Positions 15,237 through 25,653 of a stretch of 64,000 nt of DNA are shown here, piece by piece (within the stretch, counting starts at the first letter, position 1; the number at the start of each line of letters is the position of its first letter). Both the position numbers and the translations under genes were made by a program. The DNA lies in NCBI GenBank assembly GCA_965214125.1, contig CBDCBA010000016.1:1-64000 (forward strand), in the 5' to 3' direction. The notes beneath the pieces were generated by a model. That model did no database searches. It had not been told where the DNA came from and was given only the letters and a program-made list of their open reading frames with translations. The stretch comes from CBDCBA01 sp965214125 (GTDB lineage: Bacteria > Planctomycetota > Phycisphaerae > Tepidisphaerales > Tepidisphaeraceae).

Positions 15237-15580
15237 CGCCGCGGGGGGAGCGCATTCTCGGTCTCGCCGAGGATGCGGGAGTCGTGGCCGGCGTCGTGAT
15301 CGCGATGGTCATTTTCGGCGTGGTCATGGACATGCCGCGAGGGTGCCCGGCGGGCGGCGAGTGGAACGCGGCAGCGGCCGACATCCTCGGCGTCCTCATT
15401 GCGGGCGTGCTGTCGATCGTCGGCGTGGGTGCGTTGACCAACCTGCTCGCGAAGTGCGTCATCCACCGCCTCGGCGGCCACCGCTGCGGGGCATGCGGCC
15501 GCACGCTCGCGTCGCGCCGGGACCGCTGCTGCTTCGCCATGTTGCCGCAACCTCGCGTCGGTTCGGGGGTGAGAGCATGA
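15185..15580 (+). CDS. Small membrane protein with C-terminal CxxC...CC cluster, paralogue 3
   Basis: 131 residues starting MRYAFEP. Two hydrophobic segments are separated by a longer loop containing one Cys (RGCPAGGEW). The tail HRLGGHRCGACGRTLASRRD plus RCCFAML keeps all four cluster cysteines but varies around them. It overlaps the end of paralogue 2 by 52 nt and touches paralogue 4 (ATGA overlap). Translational coupling is likely. Confidence 0.75.
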   Translation: MRYAFEPMPRRSSEPELTPRGERILGLAEDAGVVAGVVIAMVIFGVVMDMPRGCPAGGEWNAAAADILGVLIAGVLSIVGVGALTNLLAKCVIHRLGGHRCGACGRTLASRRDRCCFAMLPQPRVGSGVRA

Positions 15581-15960
15581 TGCGGCACGCCTTCGACCCG
15601 AACCCGACGCCCGCGCCCACCCCCACCTCCATCGCCGACGGGGCCACCTCCGCCGAGCGGACGAGCACACTGTTGATGGGACTTGTCTTCGTCGCATGCC
15701 TGGTCGGCTCGCTCATCGAGGGCGTGCGGGCGACGGCGAACAAGTCACTGTTTGCGAATGATTGGCTGGATCATCTGGACATGATCGCAACAGTCCCGCT
15801 GTTCGTTGCCGGCGGCGCGGTGGTCGGCGGGCTGGCGGCGTGCGTTGTCGCGGACGTGTGCCGCTGGTACGCGTTCCGCCGCGGCCACGTCTGCTGCCAA
15901 TCCTGCGGCCGCCGCCTCGTTTCGACGGTCGACCGCTGCTGTTTCACGACGCTGCGGTAA
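15580..15960 (+). CDS. Small membrane protein with C-terminal CxxC...CC cluster, paralogue 4
   Basis: 126 residues starting MRHAFDP. An ATG one codon earlier (15577) is also possible. A Pro/Thr-rich N-terminal linker and two hydrophobic segments (about 31-50 and 70-92) follow. The tail HVCCQSCGRRLVSTVD plus RCCFTTL ends directly at the cluster. It lacks the HRLRL lead-in of the others. The stop overlaps the end of the convergent DUF4058 gene by 17 nt. Confidence 0.75.
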   Translation: MRHAFDPNPTPAPTPTSIADGATSAERTSTLLMGLVFVACLVGSLIEGVRATANKSLFANDWLDHLDMIATVPLFVAGGAVVGGLAACVVADVCRWYAFRRGHVCCQSCGRRLVSTVDRCCFTTLR

Positions 15961-16753
15961 TGTCGGCCTCGCGGATGAGTTGTTCCGCCCAAGCCGCGTC
16001 GTCGGATGAAAGCGGCGGGTTAATCGGGTTCGACGCCTTGAGCTGGTAGAGCCACCGGGCGTAGCCGCCCTCGTCGTGGGCGCGGTGCAGGGCGGCGGTG
16101 AGGTCCAGCGGCACGTCGCCGTCGTCGGGCAGCAGGGGGACGGGCACGGCCGGCATCGGGTCGCAAAGGTGCCACGCCCACACGTCCACGCGCGGCCGGG
16201 CGTGCGCGCGGGCGACGGCGACGCAGTAGTCGCAGTCGGGGGTCGGTTGCATCGGCATCCGGCCGTGGCCGCGGAGCAGGTCGATCTCGACAAGGCTCAC
16301 GTTGTTGTAAAGCAGCTCGTTCCGCTTGGCCAGATACAGCTCGCGGCCGCTGCCTGCCTTGTTCGAGGGGCTCAGCAGCTCGATCACCGTAACGGGCTGC
16401 CCATCCTCGCGGTCGTCGAGGCGGCGGATTTCGAGGTAGCTGTGCCGTTCTTCGATCAGATCGGTCACGAACTCCGCTGATAGCGACGGCTCGGCCACCG
16501 CCGCCGTTGGTGCCGCGGAGCGCGTGCCGTTGCCGGAGATGCCGACGAACGTGTCGGGCTTGCGCTGCTGGCGCGTCCGCTCCTCCGCCGACGGCTCCTC
16601 GATGAAGATGAGCTGCTCCGTTTTGGCGAAGTAGCCTTCTGGAAGCTGCGCGGCGACGCTGAAGCGGATGATCTGGATGAGCGACGCGTGCAGGTCCTCC
16701 CAGGCGCCGGGCCGCTCGAAGTAGGGGTTCATTCCGGGGAAGGGCGAGGGCAT
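15944..16753 (-). CDS. DUF4058 family protein (FPGMNPY type)
   Basis: 269 residues. It begins MPSPFPGMNPYFE and continues with WEDLHASLIQIIRFSVAAQL, an RKPDTFVGI segment and VTVIELLSPSNKAGSGRELY. The conserved D...(V/I)IExLSPxNK arrangement resembles the active-site layout of PD-(D/E)XK nucleases such as the Uma2/DUF820 group; this is inference. The same family recurs at 59371-60180, and a second subtype occurs at 18700-19491 and 47287-48039. Cytoplasmic, role unknown. Confidence 0.88.
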   Translation of the reverse strand: MPSPFPGMNPYFERPGAWEDLHASLIQIIRFSVAAQLPEGYFAKTEQLIFIEEPSAEERTRQQRKPDTFVGISGNGTRSAAPTAAVAEPSLSAEFVTDLIEERHSYLEIRRLDDREDGQPVTVIELLSPSNKAGSGRELYLAKRNELLYNNVSLVEIDLLRGHGRMPMQPTPDCDYCVAVARAHARPRVDVWAWHLCDPMPAVPVPLLPDDGDVPLDLTAALHRAHDEGGYARWLYQLKASNPINPPLSSDDAAWAEQLIREADITAAS

Positions 16754-16823
16754 GATCGCCGATCCTATCATGTCGCCCTAGCGGCCTCGCCGCCCACTGA
16801 CGCCCGCACGAAGTAGCCACCGA

Positions 16824-18686
<1,863 letters not shown>

Positions 18687-18692
18687 TAGACT
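18687..18692 (+). promoter_or_regulatory. -10-like hexamer TAGACT, leaderless start
   Basis: The hexamer starts one base after the typA stop codon and ends 7 nt before the ATG of the next gene. Confidence 0.5.
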
Positions 18693-18699
18693 GGCAATT

Positions 18700-19491
18700 A
18701 TGGAGTCGGTCGCAATTCACGACTGGACACGCGTCGACGCGGGAACGTGGCACAGCTTTCACGGCGCGTGGCTTGCAGAGTTTCGGCGCGTGCTCAACAC
18801 GGGCGCGCTTCCCGATGGCTTCTACGCCGACATGGAAAAGCCGGAGTCGGGATACGTCCCGGACGTCGTGACGCTGGAGGAGGCTTCAAGCGAGATCATG
18901 GCCGACGTGCCGGACGAGGGCGGGGGTAGTGAAGGTGGTGGGGGTGGCACGGCCGTCGCCGCCGCGCCGCCGGCCACGGCGCTGCGCCTGCAATCCTCGA
19001 ACGCCGAGTGGTACGCGACGCGCCGCCGCCCGCTCGGCATCCGCCACGAGAACGGCGACCGCCTCGTCGCCCTCATCGAGCTCGTCTCGCCGGGCAACAA
19101 GCACAGCGCTAAACACGTCGCCAAGTTCACCACGAAGGTCGCGGACGCGCTGGCGTCGCGGGTACACGTCAGCGTGATCGACCTCTTCCCGCCGCGCCGG
19201 CCCGATGGCCCCGGCGGGCTGGTCGGCGCCTGCGCCGACGCCGCGGGCTTCGATTCATTCGATCTGCCCGACGCCAAGCCACTCTGCATCGGCGCCTTCG
19301 AGGCGACCGAGCCCGTGCAGCTCTACGCCGACCCGCTCGCCGCAGGCGACGCGCTGCCGGACCTGCCGGTCTTCCTCCGCGCCGGCTGGTATGTGAACGT
19401 GCCGCTGGCCTCCACCTACGCCGCCGCCTGGGCCGGCACGCCGCGACGGTGGCGCGACGTCATCACAGGGGCCGCACCGCCGCCGCGCTGA
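18700..19491 (+). CDS. DUF4058-like protein (HDW type)
   Basis: 263 residues. It starts with AIHDWTRVDAGTWHSFHGAW, the head of the second DUF4058-like subtype, and continues with YVPDVVTLE. A Gly-rich low-complexity linker (about 70-85) and LVALIELVSPGNKHSAKH follow. The PDV ... IELxSPxNK pattern is shared with the other three copies in the window. The closest in-window relative is 47287-48039. Function unknown; a nuclease-like fold is an inference. Confidence 0.82.
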   Translation: MESVAIHDWTRVDAGTWHSFHGAWLAEFRRVLNTGALPDGFYADMEKPESGYVPDVVTLEEASSEIMADVPDEGGGSEGGGGGTAVAAAPPATALRLQSSNAEWYATRRRPLGIRHENGDRLVALIELVSPGNKHSAKHVAKFTTKVADALASRVHVSVIDLFPPRRPDGPGGLVGACADAAGFDSFDLPDAKPLCIGAFEATEPVQLYADPLAAGDALPDLPVFLRAGWYVNVPLASTYAAAWAGTPRRWRDVITGAAPPPR

Positions 19492-19500
19492 ATTTGCGGG

Positions 19501-20850
19501 TTGTCCCGCCGCGCCCGGTGGCGATGCTCGCGTCGTGAACGAGAAGGCCAAACAGCAGGGCGACCCGCGACGCCACCCCCAGACGGGCAGGAGGCCAAGC
19601 CCGCCCTCCGGCGCGACCTCTCGCTGAAGGACTCGATCTTCCTCGGCGTCGGCGGAATCCTTGGCGCCGGCATCTACGCCATTGTCGGCGAAGCCGCGGG
19701 ACTGTCCGGCGGCTACCTCTGGCTGGCGCTGCTGATCGCCGCGGTCGTCGCGCAGCTCACCGCCCTCTCCTACGCCGAGTTCGTCAGCGCCTACCCCGAT
19801 GCCGGCGGCGGGTACGAGTACATCAAGCAGGCCTTCGGCGGAAAGCTTGCGGCCGTACTCGGCTTCCTGCTGCTGCTGACGGGCATCATCGCGCCCGCCG
19901 CCATCGCGCTGGCCTTCGGCGACTACCTGGGCCGCCTCGTCAGCGTGCCGGGCCTGACCGCGGCGATCGGCGTAGTCGTGCTGATGGGTTTGGTCAACAG
20001 CGTCGGCGTCGCGGGCGTGAGTTGGTTCAACATCGGCGCCACCGCCGTCACCGTCGGCGGCCTGCTCCTGGTGATCGGCTTCGGCCTGCCCGCCCTCAAC
20101 CTCGAGAACCTGACCGCCGCGCCCGCGCAGGGCATCTGGATCGGCGCCAGCAGCGGGGCGGCGCTGGCCTTCTTCAGCTACGTCGGCTTCGAGGACCTTG
20201 TCGGCAGCGCCGAGGAGACGGAGAACCCCGAGAAGGTCGTCCCGCGCGCGCTGTGGATCAGCAACCTGATCGTCCTCGTGATCTACCTGCTCGTCGCCGT
20301 CAGCGCCGTCTCGCTGTTGCCGGCGAAGGAACTGGCGGGCGAGTCGGGCCCGCTGTCGGCGGTGATGGACTCGGCCGCGGGGCGGTGGGGGGCGGTCACG
20401 CTCACCGTCATCGCGCTCTTCGCCACGAGCAAGACGATCATGACCAACATGATGGGCGGCAGCCGCCTGCTGATGGACATGGGCCGCGACATCGCGTGGC
20501 TGTCGTTCTTTCGCACCGTGCTGCCGAAGGTCCACACGCCGGTCTTCGCGATCGCGCTCATGGTCGTCGACACGATCGCCTTCGCGCTCATCGGCAGCCT
20601 GAAGCTGGTGGCGACGATCAGCAACTTCGCCATCTACGGCGTCTACCTGACCGTCAACATCGCCCTCATCACACTGCGCCGCAACGCGAAGGAATACCGG
20701 CCGAGGTTCCGGCTTCCTCTGGAAATCGGCGGCTGGCCCGTGCTGCCGGTGCTGCCGGTGCTGGCGATCGGGGCGTTGCTCTACATGCTCTGCTTCAACG
20801 TCTACAACCTGCTCGCGGGCCCGGCCGGCGGGGGTGGTGGGGGTGGCTAG
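19501..20850 (+). CDS. APC family amino-acid permease (5' end probably frameshifted)
   Basis: A membrane transporter of the amino acid-polyamine-organocation family with about 12 hydrophobic segments. TM1 carries the unwound-helix motif GVGGILGAGIYAIVGEAAG and TM6 carries FFSYVGFEDLVGSAEETENP. Substrate not readable. The first ~30 codons of the open frame (from a TTG at 19501) look like an off-frame reading. A GTG at 19535 in another frame opens a normal start (VNEKAKQQGDP) that would join the permease frame if one base were restored near the C-run around 19577. The permease body from about 19600 is intact. Confidence 0.85.
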   Translation: MSRRARWRCSRREREGQTAGRPATPPPDGQEAKPALRRDLSLKDSIFLGVGGILGAGIYAIVGEAAGLSGGYLWLALLIAAVVAQLTALSYAEFVSAYPDAGGGYEYIKQAFGGKLAAVLGFLLLLTGIIAPAAIALAFGDYLGRLVSVPGLTAAIGVVVLMGLVNSVGVAGVSWFNIGATAVTVGGLLLVIGFGLPALNLENLTAAPAQGIWIGASSGAALAFFSYVGFEDLVGSAEETENPEKVVPRALWISNLIVLVIYLLVAVSAVSLLPAKELAGESGPLSAVMDSAAGRWGAVTLTVIALFATSKTIMTNMMGGSRLLMDMGRDIAWLSFFRTVLPKVHTPVFAIALMVVDTIAFALIGSLKLVATISNFAIYGVYLTVNIALITLRRNAKEYRPRFRLPLEIGGWPVLPVLPVLAIGALLYMLCFNVYNLLAGPAGGGGGGG

Positions 20851-21575
20851 GGGCGGCGCGCCAGCACGGCGTTGGCCTCGGTCGCCAGGATGAAGCGGAC
20901 GCTGCCGTCGCCGAAGAGGATGTTCATGCCGTCGCCCTCGTGGTTCGCCAGCGGCTCGGCGACCACCGGCACGTCCTCGCCCAGCGGCCACGTCTGGCCA
21001 CGGCCGTAGTAGACGTACGGCAGGCCCGTCTGCGAGGGACACTGCAACGTCAGACCGTCAACACTCGCTGTGAGCACATCGAGTGACTCCGGCAACCTGT
21101 TTTCATGCGCGTATGCATACTCGCTGAGGGTGATACCAATCTGCCGTAGTTCGTACCCGCAGACATAACGGCGCTTCGCCGGGTGGCTCATCACCCACGT
21201 CGGCCCTGGGTCGCGGATCAGCCAGCCGACCTGGTGCGCCGCCCCCGTCGCCGCCATGCCGCAGGCGAACATCAGCAGCACGACGCCGACCACCGTCGCC
21301 GTCGACCGCACTCGCCACGGCGGACCGGCCGGCCGCATCTCACGCCAAAGCCACCGCGCCATCAAATGGCCGATCAGAACGACCAGCACCAAGCACGCCA
21401 ACCCCACGGCCGCGCTTTGAATCGGCACGCTCACACGCGGCACAACCCGCGCGACAAACCACACCCACCCGAACAGCAGTTGAAAGAGCAGGATCAACGG
21501 CTGCGCACACCCCAGCACCGCGCCGATGAGCAGCAGCACGATCCCGCCGAATGCCCACTTCATCCCGCGACTCAC
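20847..21575 (-). CDS. Membrane protein with prepilin-like H-X10-DG tail
   Basis: 242 residues. Three hydrophobic segments (about 8-30, 55-72 and 90-112) precede a soluble C-terminal domain that ends NHEGDGMNILFGDGSVRFI. This resembles the H-X9-DG tail of DUF1559 prepilin-like proteins, with one extra residue. It lacks the N-terminal prepilin helix. The GTG at 21575 overlaps the stop of the upstream gene (GTGA), so coupling supports this start over the ATG at 21563. Function unknown. Confidence 0.75.
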   Translation of the reverse strand: MSRGMKWAFGGIVLLLIGAVLGCAQPLILLFQLLFGWVWFVARVVPRVSVPIQSAAVGLACLVLVVLIGHLMARWLWREMRPAGPPWRVRSTATVVGVVLLMFACGMAATGAAHQVGWLIRDPGPTWVMSHPAKRRYVCGYELRQIGITLSEYAYAHENRLPESLDVLTASVDGLTLQCPSQTGLPYVYYGRGQTWPLGEDVPVVAEPLANHEGDGMNILFGDGSVRFILATEANAVLARRP

Positions 21576-22183
21576 TCGGCACCTCCGCCGATCAGACCGG
21601 CAAGCTCATCCTCGTCGATCGCCCGCATCGTCCCGTCGCTGAACAACCCAAGCCGCGGCAACGGGAACAACGCCGGCTCGTACGCGACCAAGTTCTCCCC
21701 CTCGCCCGCAATCGACCCCGGCCGGTAGACGTAGGGCGCCGCCGTCACGTCCGCCGACTCCCACACGCCCGGCGGCAGGCCATCCGCGTCAACCGACGCC
21801 GGCAGCCGCCCATCGTGCTGGGCCGCGTGCTGCCAAAGGGCAACCTTCAACTCCGCCAGCCGACCCCACCGGATCGACTCCAACCGTCGCTCCTCACGGT
21901 CGTCGGCGAGGCGGTACGTCAGCCCCTCCTTCTCCCACGCGCCCGGCGTCATCAATTCGCGGGCGCCGGAGATCATCGAGAGCACGAGCATGAAGAGCAG
22001 GCCCCATAACGCCACCAGCATCAGCGCCCGGCGGTAGCCCAGCCGCGGGAGCTTCGGGAAGTCGCGGCGCAGGCCGTTCCAGAGTTGTTGCACGCCCCAT
22101 GCCCCCAGCAGCAGCACGGCCAGGAAGAACGAGATCGACTGCACCCGCATCTCGGCAAGATCGCTCAGCGTGAACGACGGCAT
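21572..22183 (-). CDS. Small membrane protein, partner of the following H-X10-DG protein
   Basis: 203 residues from the ATG at 22183. The conserved head MPSFTLSDLAEMRVQS leads into two hydrophobic segments (about 18-36 and 55-72). The extracytoplasmic domain ends in LFSDGTMRAIDEDEL, a weak echo of the DG-tail of its neighbour. The frame stays open further upstream but would run into the divergent lyase gene. The two-gene operon is coupled by a GTGA overlap. Function unknown. Confidence 0.72.
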   Translation of the reverse strand: MPSFTLSDLAEMRVQSISFFLAVLLLGAWGVQQLWNGLRRDFPKLPRLGYRRALMLVALWGLLFMLVLSMISGARELMTPGAWEKEGLTYRLADDREERRLESIRWGRLAELKVALWQHAAQHDGRLPASVDADGLPPGVWESADVTAAPYVYRPGSIAGEGENLVAYEPALFPLPRLGLFSDGTMRAIDEDELAGLIGGGAE

Positions 22184-22268
22184 GCCCGCCAGCACGCCGC
22201 CCAGCCGACCGATGCAGTGGTGTGCGAGTCCTGGCACGCCGCCAATGTACCCCAATGGCCACGGGCCG

Positions 22269-22274
22269 TATCGT
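22269..22274 (+). promoter_or_regulatory. -10-like hexamer TATCGT for the hydroxyproline operon
   Basis: The hexamer ends 6 nt before the GTG of the first gene of the four-gene operon. It gives a leaderless start. Confidence 0.5.
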
Positions 22275-22280
22275 CGCGGC

Positions 22281-23198
22281 GTGGCCGAAGCGAACGATCC
22301 GCCCATCTTCTCCGGCGTCCTGCCGGCCGCGTGCACGCAGTTCCGGGAGGATGAGAGCGTCGACCCCGATGCCACCCTCGCCCACGTCGACGCCATGCTC
22401 GACGCGGGCGTCCACGGCCTTGTCATGCTCGGCACCGTCGGCGAGAACTACGCGCTGTCGCGTGAGGAAAAGCTCGACTTGCTGCGGCGCACGGTTCGCC
22501 ACGTGAACGGCCGCGTGCCGATGATCACCGGCGTGGCCGAAACGACGACGCGAGCGGCGGCCGACTTCGCGCGGGACGCCGCCGAGGCCGGGTGCGACGG
22601 GCTGATGGTCATGCCGGCCCTGGTCTACGTGAGCGACGTGCGGGAGAACATCGCGCACTTCAAGGCCGTCGCGAAGGCGGGGGCGCTGCCGGTGATGATC
22701 TACAACAACCCCGTGAGCTACCGCGTCGATCTGAAGCCGGAGGACTTTCATCACCTCGCGGATGTGGAGGCGGTCGTCGCGATCAAGGAGAGCAGCAACG
22801 ACCCGCGCCGCATCACCGACCTGCACAACGCCCACGGCGAGCGCTTCGACCTGCTGTGCGGCGTGGACGACCTTGTGATGGAGAGCTATATCCTGGGCAT
22901 ACGCGGCTGGGTCAGCGGGCTGGTCAACGCGTTTCCGCGGGAAAACCGGCTGTTGTGGGATCTGATGGAGGCGGGGCGGTGGGACGAGGCGCGGGCCGTT
23001 TACCGGTGGTACACGCCGCTGCTGCACCTCGACACGCTGCCGAAGCTGGTGCAGTACATCAAGCTGGCCGCCCAGGAGTGCGGCTACGGCACCGAGCGCT
23101 GCCGGGCGCCGCGCCTGAACCTCGAGGGCCGGGAGCGCGAGCGCATCCTCGGCATCATCCGCCACGCGATCGACACCCGACCGGAGACCACGCTTTGA
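22281..23198 (+). CDS. DapA/NAL-family lyase, probable 1-pyrroline-4-hydroxy-2-carboxylate deaminase
   Basis: A 305-residue TIM-barrel enzyme of the dihydrodipicolinate synthase family. The Schiff-base Lys is Lys169 (VVAIKESSND), the catalytic Tyr is Tyr141 (MIYNNPVSYR) and GTVGENYALS forms the carboxylate loop. Family members include dihydrodipicolinate synthase, N-acetylneuraminate lyase and the deaminase of D-hydroxyproline breakdown. The three genes that follow with 4-nt overlaps favour the last. That enzyme converts 1-pyrroline-4-hydroxy-2-carboxylate to 2-oxoglutarate semialdehyde plus ammonia. The assignment rests on context. Confidence 0.82.
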   Translation: MAEANDPPIFSGVLPAACTQFREDESVDPDATLAHVDAMLDAGVHGLVMLGTVGENYALSREEKLDLLRRTVRHVNGRVPMITGVAETTTRAAADFARDAAEAGCDGLMVMPALVYVSDVRENIAHFKAVAKAGALPVMIYNNPVSYRVDLKPEDFHHLADVEAVVAIKESSNDPRRITDLHNAHGERFDLLCGVDDLVMESYILGIRGWVSGLVNAFPRENRLLWDLMEAGRWDEARAVYRWYTPLLHLDTLPKLVQYIKLAAQECGYGTERCRAPRLNLEGRERERILGIIRHAIDTRPETTL

Positions 23199-24709
23199 GC
23201 CAATCATCCCAAGAACCAGCGCAAGTTTTCATCAACGGCCAGTGGCGGTCGGCCAACGCGACCGGGACGTTCCAAGCGAGCGACCCGACCACGAACCAGG
23301 CGCTGCCGGCCACGTTCCCGATCAGCGCGTGGTCCGATGTCGACGCCGCCCTCGACGCCGCGGAGAACGCCGCCGAGGCGTTGGAGGCGTGCGCGCCGTC
23401 GCAGATCGCGGCGTTCCTGAACGGCTACGCCGATCGCATCGATGCCACCGCCGACGAGCTTGCGGCGCTCGCATCGAAGGAGACGGCGTTGCCGGCGGCG
23501 CCGCGGTTGAAGGACGTGGAGATCCCGCGGACGAGCAACCAGCTACGCCTGTGCGGCAAGGCGGCGATCGACGGGGCGTGGGCGTTGCCGACGATCGACG
23601 CCGAGGCGAACATCCGGAGCCTGCACGTGCCGATTGGGCCGATGGCGATCTTCGGGCCCAACAACTTCCCCTTTGCTTTCAACGGCATCAGCGGCGGCGA
23701 CTTCGCGGCGGCGATCGCGGCGGGGAACCCCGTGCTCGCCAAAGCGCACCCGCTGCACCCCGCGACGACGAGGCGGCTGGGCAAACTCGCGGCCGAGGCG
23801 CTGGCGGAGAGTGATCTACCCGCCGCAACGGTGCAGATGCTCTACCACTTCGACAACGACGTCGGCCTGCGCCTGGCGGGCGACCGGCGGCTGGGCGCCC
23901 TCGCCTTCACCGGCAGCCGGCGCGGCGGGCTGGCGCTGAAGCAGGCCGCCGACGCCGCAGGCGTGCCGGCCTACTTGGAGCTCAGCAGCGTCAACCCGGT
24001 CGTCCTGATGCCCGGCGCGCTGGCGTCGCGCGGCGAGGCAATTGCGGAGCAGTACGCCCAAAGCTGCCTCATGGGCGTCGGCCAGTTCTGCACGAAGCCG
24101 GGCCTGGTCTTTGCCGTCAACGACGACGCGACGCGTTCTTTTATGACCAAAGTCGCTCACGCCTTCGACGCCGCGGCCAACGGCACGCTCTTCAGCGCCG
24201 ACTCGAAGAAGGGCCTGCTCGCCTCGCTCGACGAGTTGAAAAGCGCTGGCGGGGAGGTCGTGACCGGCGGCGGCGAGGCGGGGCCGTGCGCGGTCGAGAA
24301 CACGCTGTTGCGCACCACCGGCGAGGCGTTCCTCAAGAACCCGACCGGCCTGCAAACCGAGGCGTTCGGCAACGCGGGCCTCGTCGTCCTCTGCGACAAC
24401 GTCGCGCAAATCGCGGAGTGCCTTCGCCACGTCGAGGGGAACCTGACCGGCTGCATCTACGCGGAGAACGGCGACGATTACGCGGCGATCGAGCGCGTGC
24501 TGCGCCGGCGCGTCGGGCGCCTGCTGAACGACAAGATGCCCACCGGCGTGGCCGTCAGCCCGGCGATGGTTCACGGCGGGCCGTACCCGAGCACGGGGCA
24601 TCCCGGCTTCACGGCGGTGGGCCCGCCCGCGTCGCTGCGTCGCTTCAGCCGGCTGCGTTGCTACGACAACGTCGGCCAGAGCCGGCTGCCGGAGGCGCTG
24701 CGCTCGTGA
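23195..24709 (+). CDS. Aldehyde dehydrogenase, probable 2-oxoglutarate semialdehyde dehydrogenase
   Basis: 504 residues of the ALDH superfamily. The catalytic Cys299 (GVGQFCTKPG) and general base Glu262 (LELSSVNP) are present, and Lys184 and Ser241 match the NAD(P) site. The KGSADH branch typically has this NPVVLMPGAL pattern. The start is a TTG overlapping the preceding stop (TTGA), and the protein reads VFINGQW from residue 11. In context it would produce 2-oxoglutarate, the final step of hydroxyproline catabolism. Confidence 0.87.
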   Translation: MSQSSQEPAQVFINGQWRSANATGTFQASDPTTNQALPATFPISAWSDVDAALDAAENAAEALEACAPSQIAAFLNGYADRIDATADELAALASKETALPAAPRLKDVEIPRTSNQLRLCGKAAIDGAWALPTIDAEANIRSLHVPIGPMAIFGPNNFPFAFNGISGGDFAAAIAAGNPVLAKAHPLHPATTRRLGKLAAEALAESDLPAATVQMLYHFDNDVGLRLAGDRRLGALAFTGSRRGGLALKQAADAAGVPAYLELSSVNPVVLMPGALASRGEAIAEQYAQSCLMGVGQFCTKPGLVFAVNDDATRSFMTKVAHAFDAAANGTLFSADSKKGLLASLDELKSAGGEVVTGGGEAGPCAVENTLLRTTGEAFLKNPTGLQTEAFGNAGLVVLCDNVAQIAECLRHVEGNLTGCIYAENGDDYAAIERVLRRRVGRLLNDKMPTGVAVSPAMVHGGPYPSTGHPGFTAVGPPASLRRFSRLRCYDNVGQSRLPEALRS

Positions 24710-25653
24710 GGCCGTTTCGCGTCATCGATTCCCACACCGGCGGCGAGCCGACGCGGCTGATTGTCGAGGGCGGCCCGGACCTCGGCACCGGCCCGCTCGC
24801 CGAGCGACGCCAATGCTTTACGCGCAACTTCGATCATTACCGCCGCTGCCTTTGCAATGAGCCGCGCGGCAGCGACGTGATGGTCGGCGGACTCCTCGTC
24901 GAGCCGCACGCGAGCGACTGCGACGTCGGCGTGCTCTTCTTCAACAACGTTGCGACGCTCGGCATGTGCGGGCACGGGACGATCGGGCTGATCGAGACGC
25001 TGCGTCACCTCGGCCGACTGAAGCCAGGGCCGTGCCGCATCGACACACCGGTCGGCCCGGTGCGAGCGACCTTGCACGACGACGGCCGCGCGAGCGTGCG
25101 CAACGTGCCGGCCCGCCGCCACGCGAAGGACGTTCGCGTCGACATGCCGACCCTCGGCCCAATCGTCGGCGACATCGCCTGGGGCGGCAACTGGTTCTTC
25201 CTGACCCACAGTTCGCTCGACCTGTCACTCGCCAACGTCGAGGAACTGACGCGGCAAACACGGACCATCATGCGCGCGTTGGCCGAGGCCAACACCACCG
25301 GCGAGCACGGCGGGCGGATCGACCACGTCGAACTCGTCGGCCCGCCGCGACCCGGCAGCGACGCCGACGCCTGCAACTTCGTGCTCTGCCCCGGCGGCGC
25401 GTGGGATCGCTCGCCGTGCGGCACCGGGTGCAGCGCCAAGGTTGCCTGCCTCGCCGCCGACGGCAAGCTGAAGCCGGGCGACGTGTGGCGAACGATGTCG
25501 CCCGTCGGCAGCGTCTTCGAGGCAAGCTACGAACGTGGGACCGATCGCGAGGTCATCCCGACCATCACCGGCCGCGCGTTCGTGACCGGCGAGACGACCG
25601 TGCTGGTCAATCCCGCCGATCCGTTCGCCTTCGGCTTCGGAGGCGGCTCGTGA
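24706..25653 (+). CDS. 4-hydroxyproline 2-epimerase (proline racemase family)
   Basis: 315 residues. Both catalytic cysteines are present, Cys88 in GMCGHGT and Cys238 in RSPCGTGCSAK. This marks an epimerase/racemase; the hydroxyproline dehydratase branch replaces the first Cys. The N-terminus FRVIDSHTGGEPTRLI is typical of the family. It interconverts trans-4-hydroxy-L-proline and cis-4-hydroxy-D-proline. The GTG start overlaps the upstream stop by 4 nt. It is the third gene of the operon. Confidence 0.9.
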   Translation: MRPFRVIDSHTGGEPTRLIVEGGPDLGTGPLAERRQCFTRNFDHYRRCLCNEPRGSDVMVGGLLVEPHASDCDVGVLFFNNVATLGMCGHGTIGLIETLRHLGRLKPGPCRIDTPVGPVRATLHDDGRASVRNVPARRHAKDVRVDMPTLGPIVGDIAWGGNWFFLTHSSLDLSLANVEELTRQTRTIMRALAEANTTGEHGGRIDHVELVGPPRPGSDADACNFVLCPGGAWDRSPCGTGCSAKVACLAADGKLKPGDVWRTMSPVGSVFEASYERGTDREVIPTITGRAFVTGETTVLVNPADPFAFGFGGGS

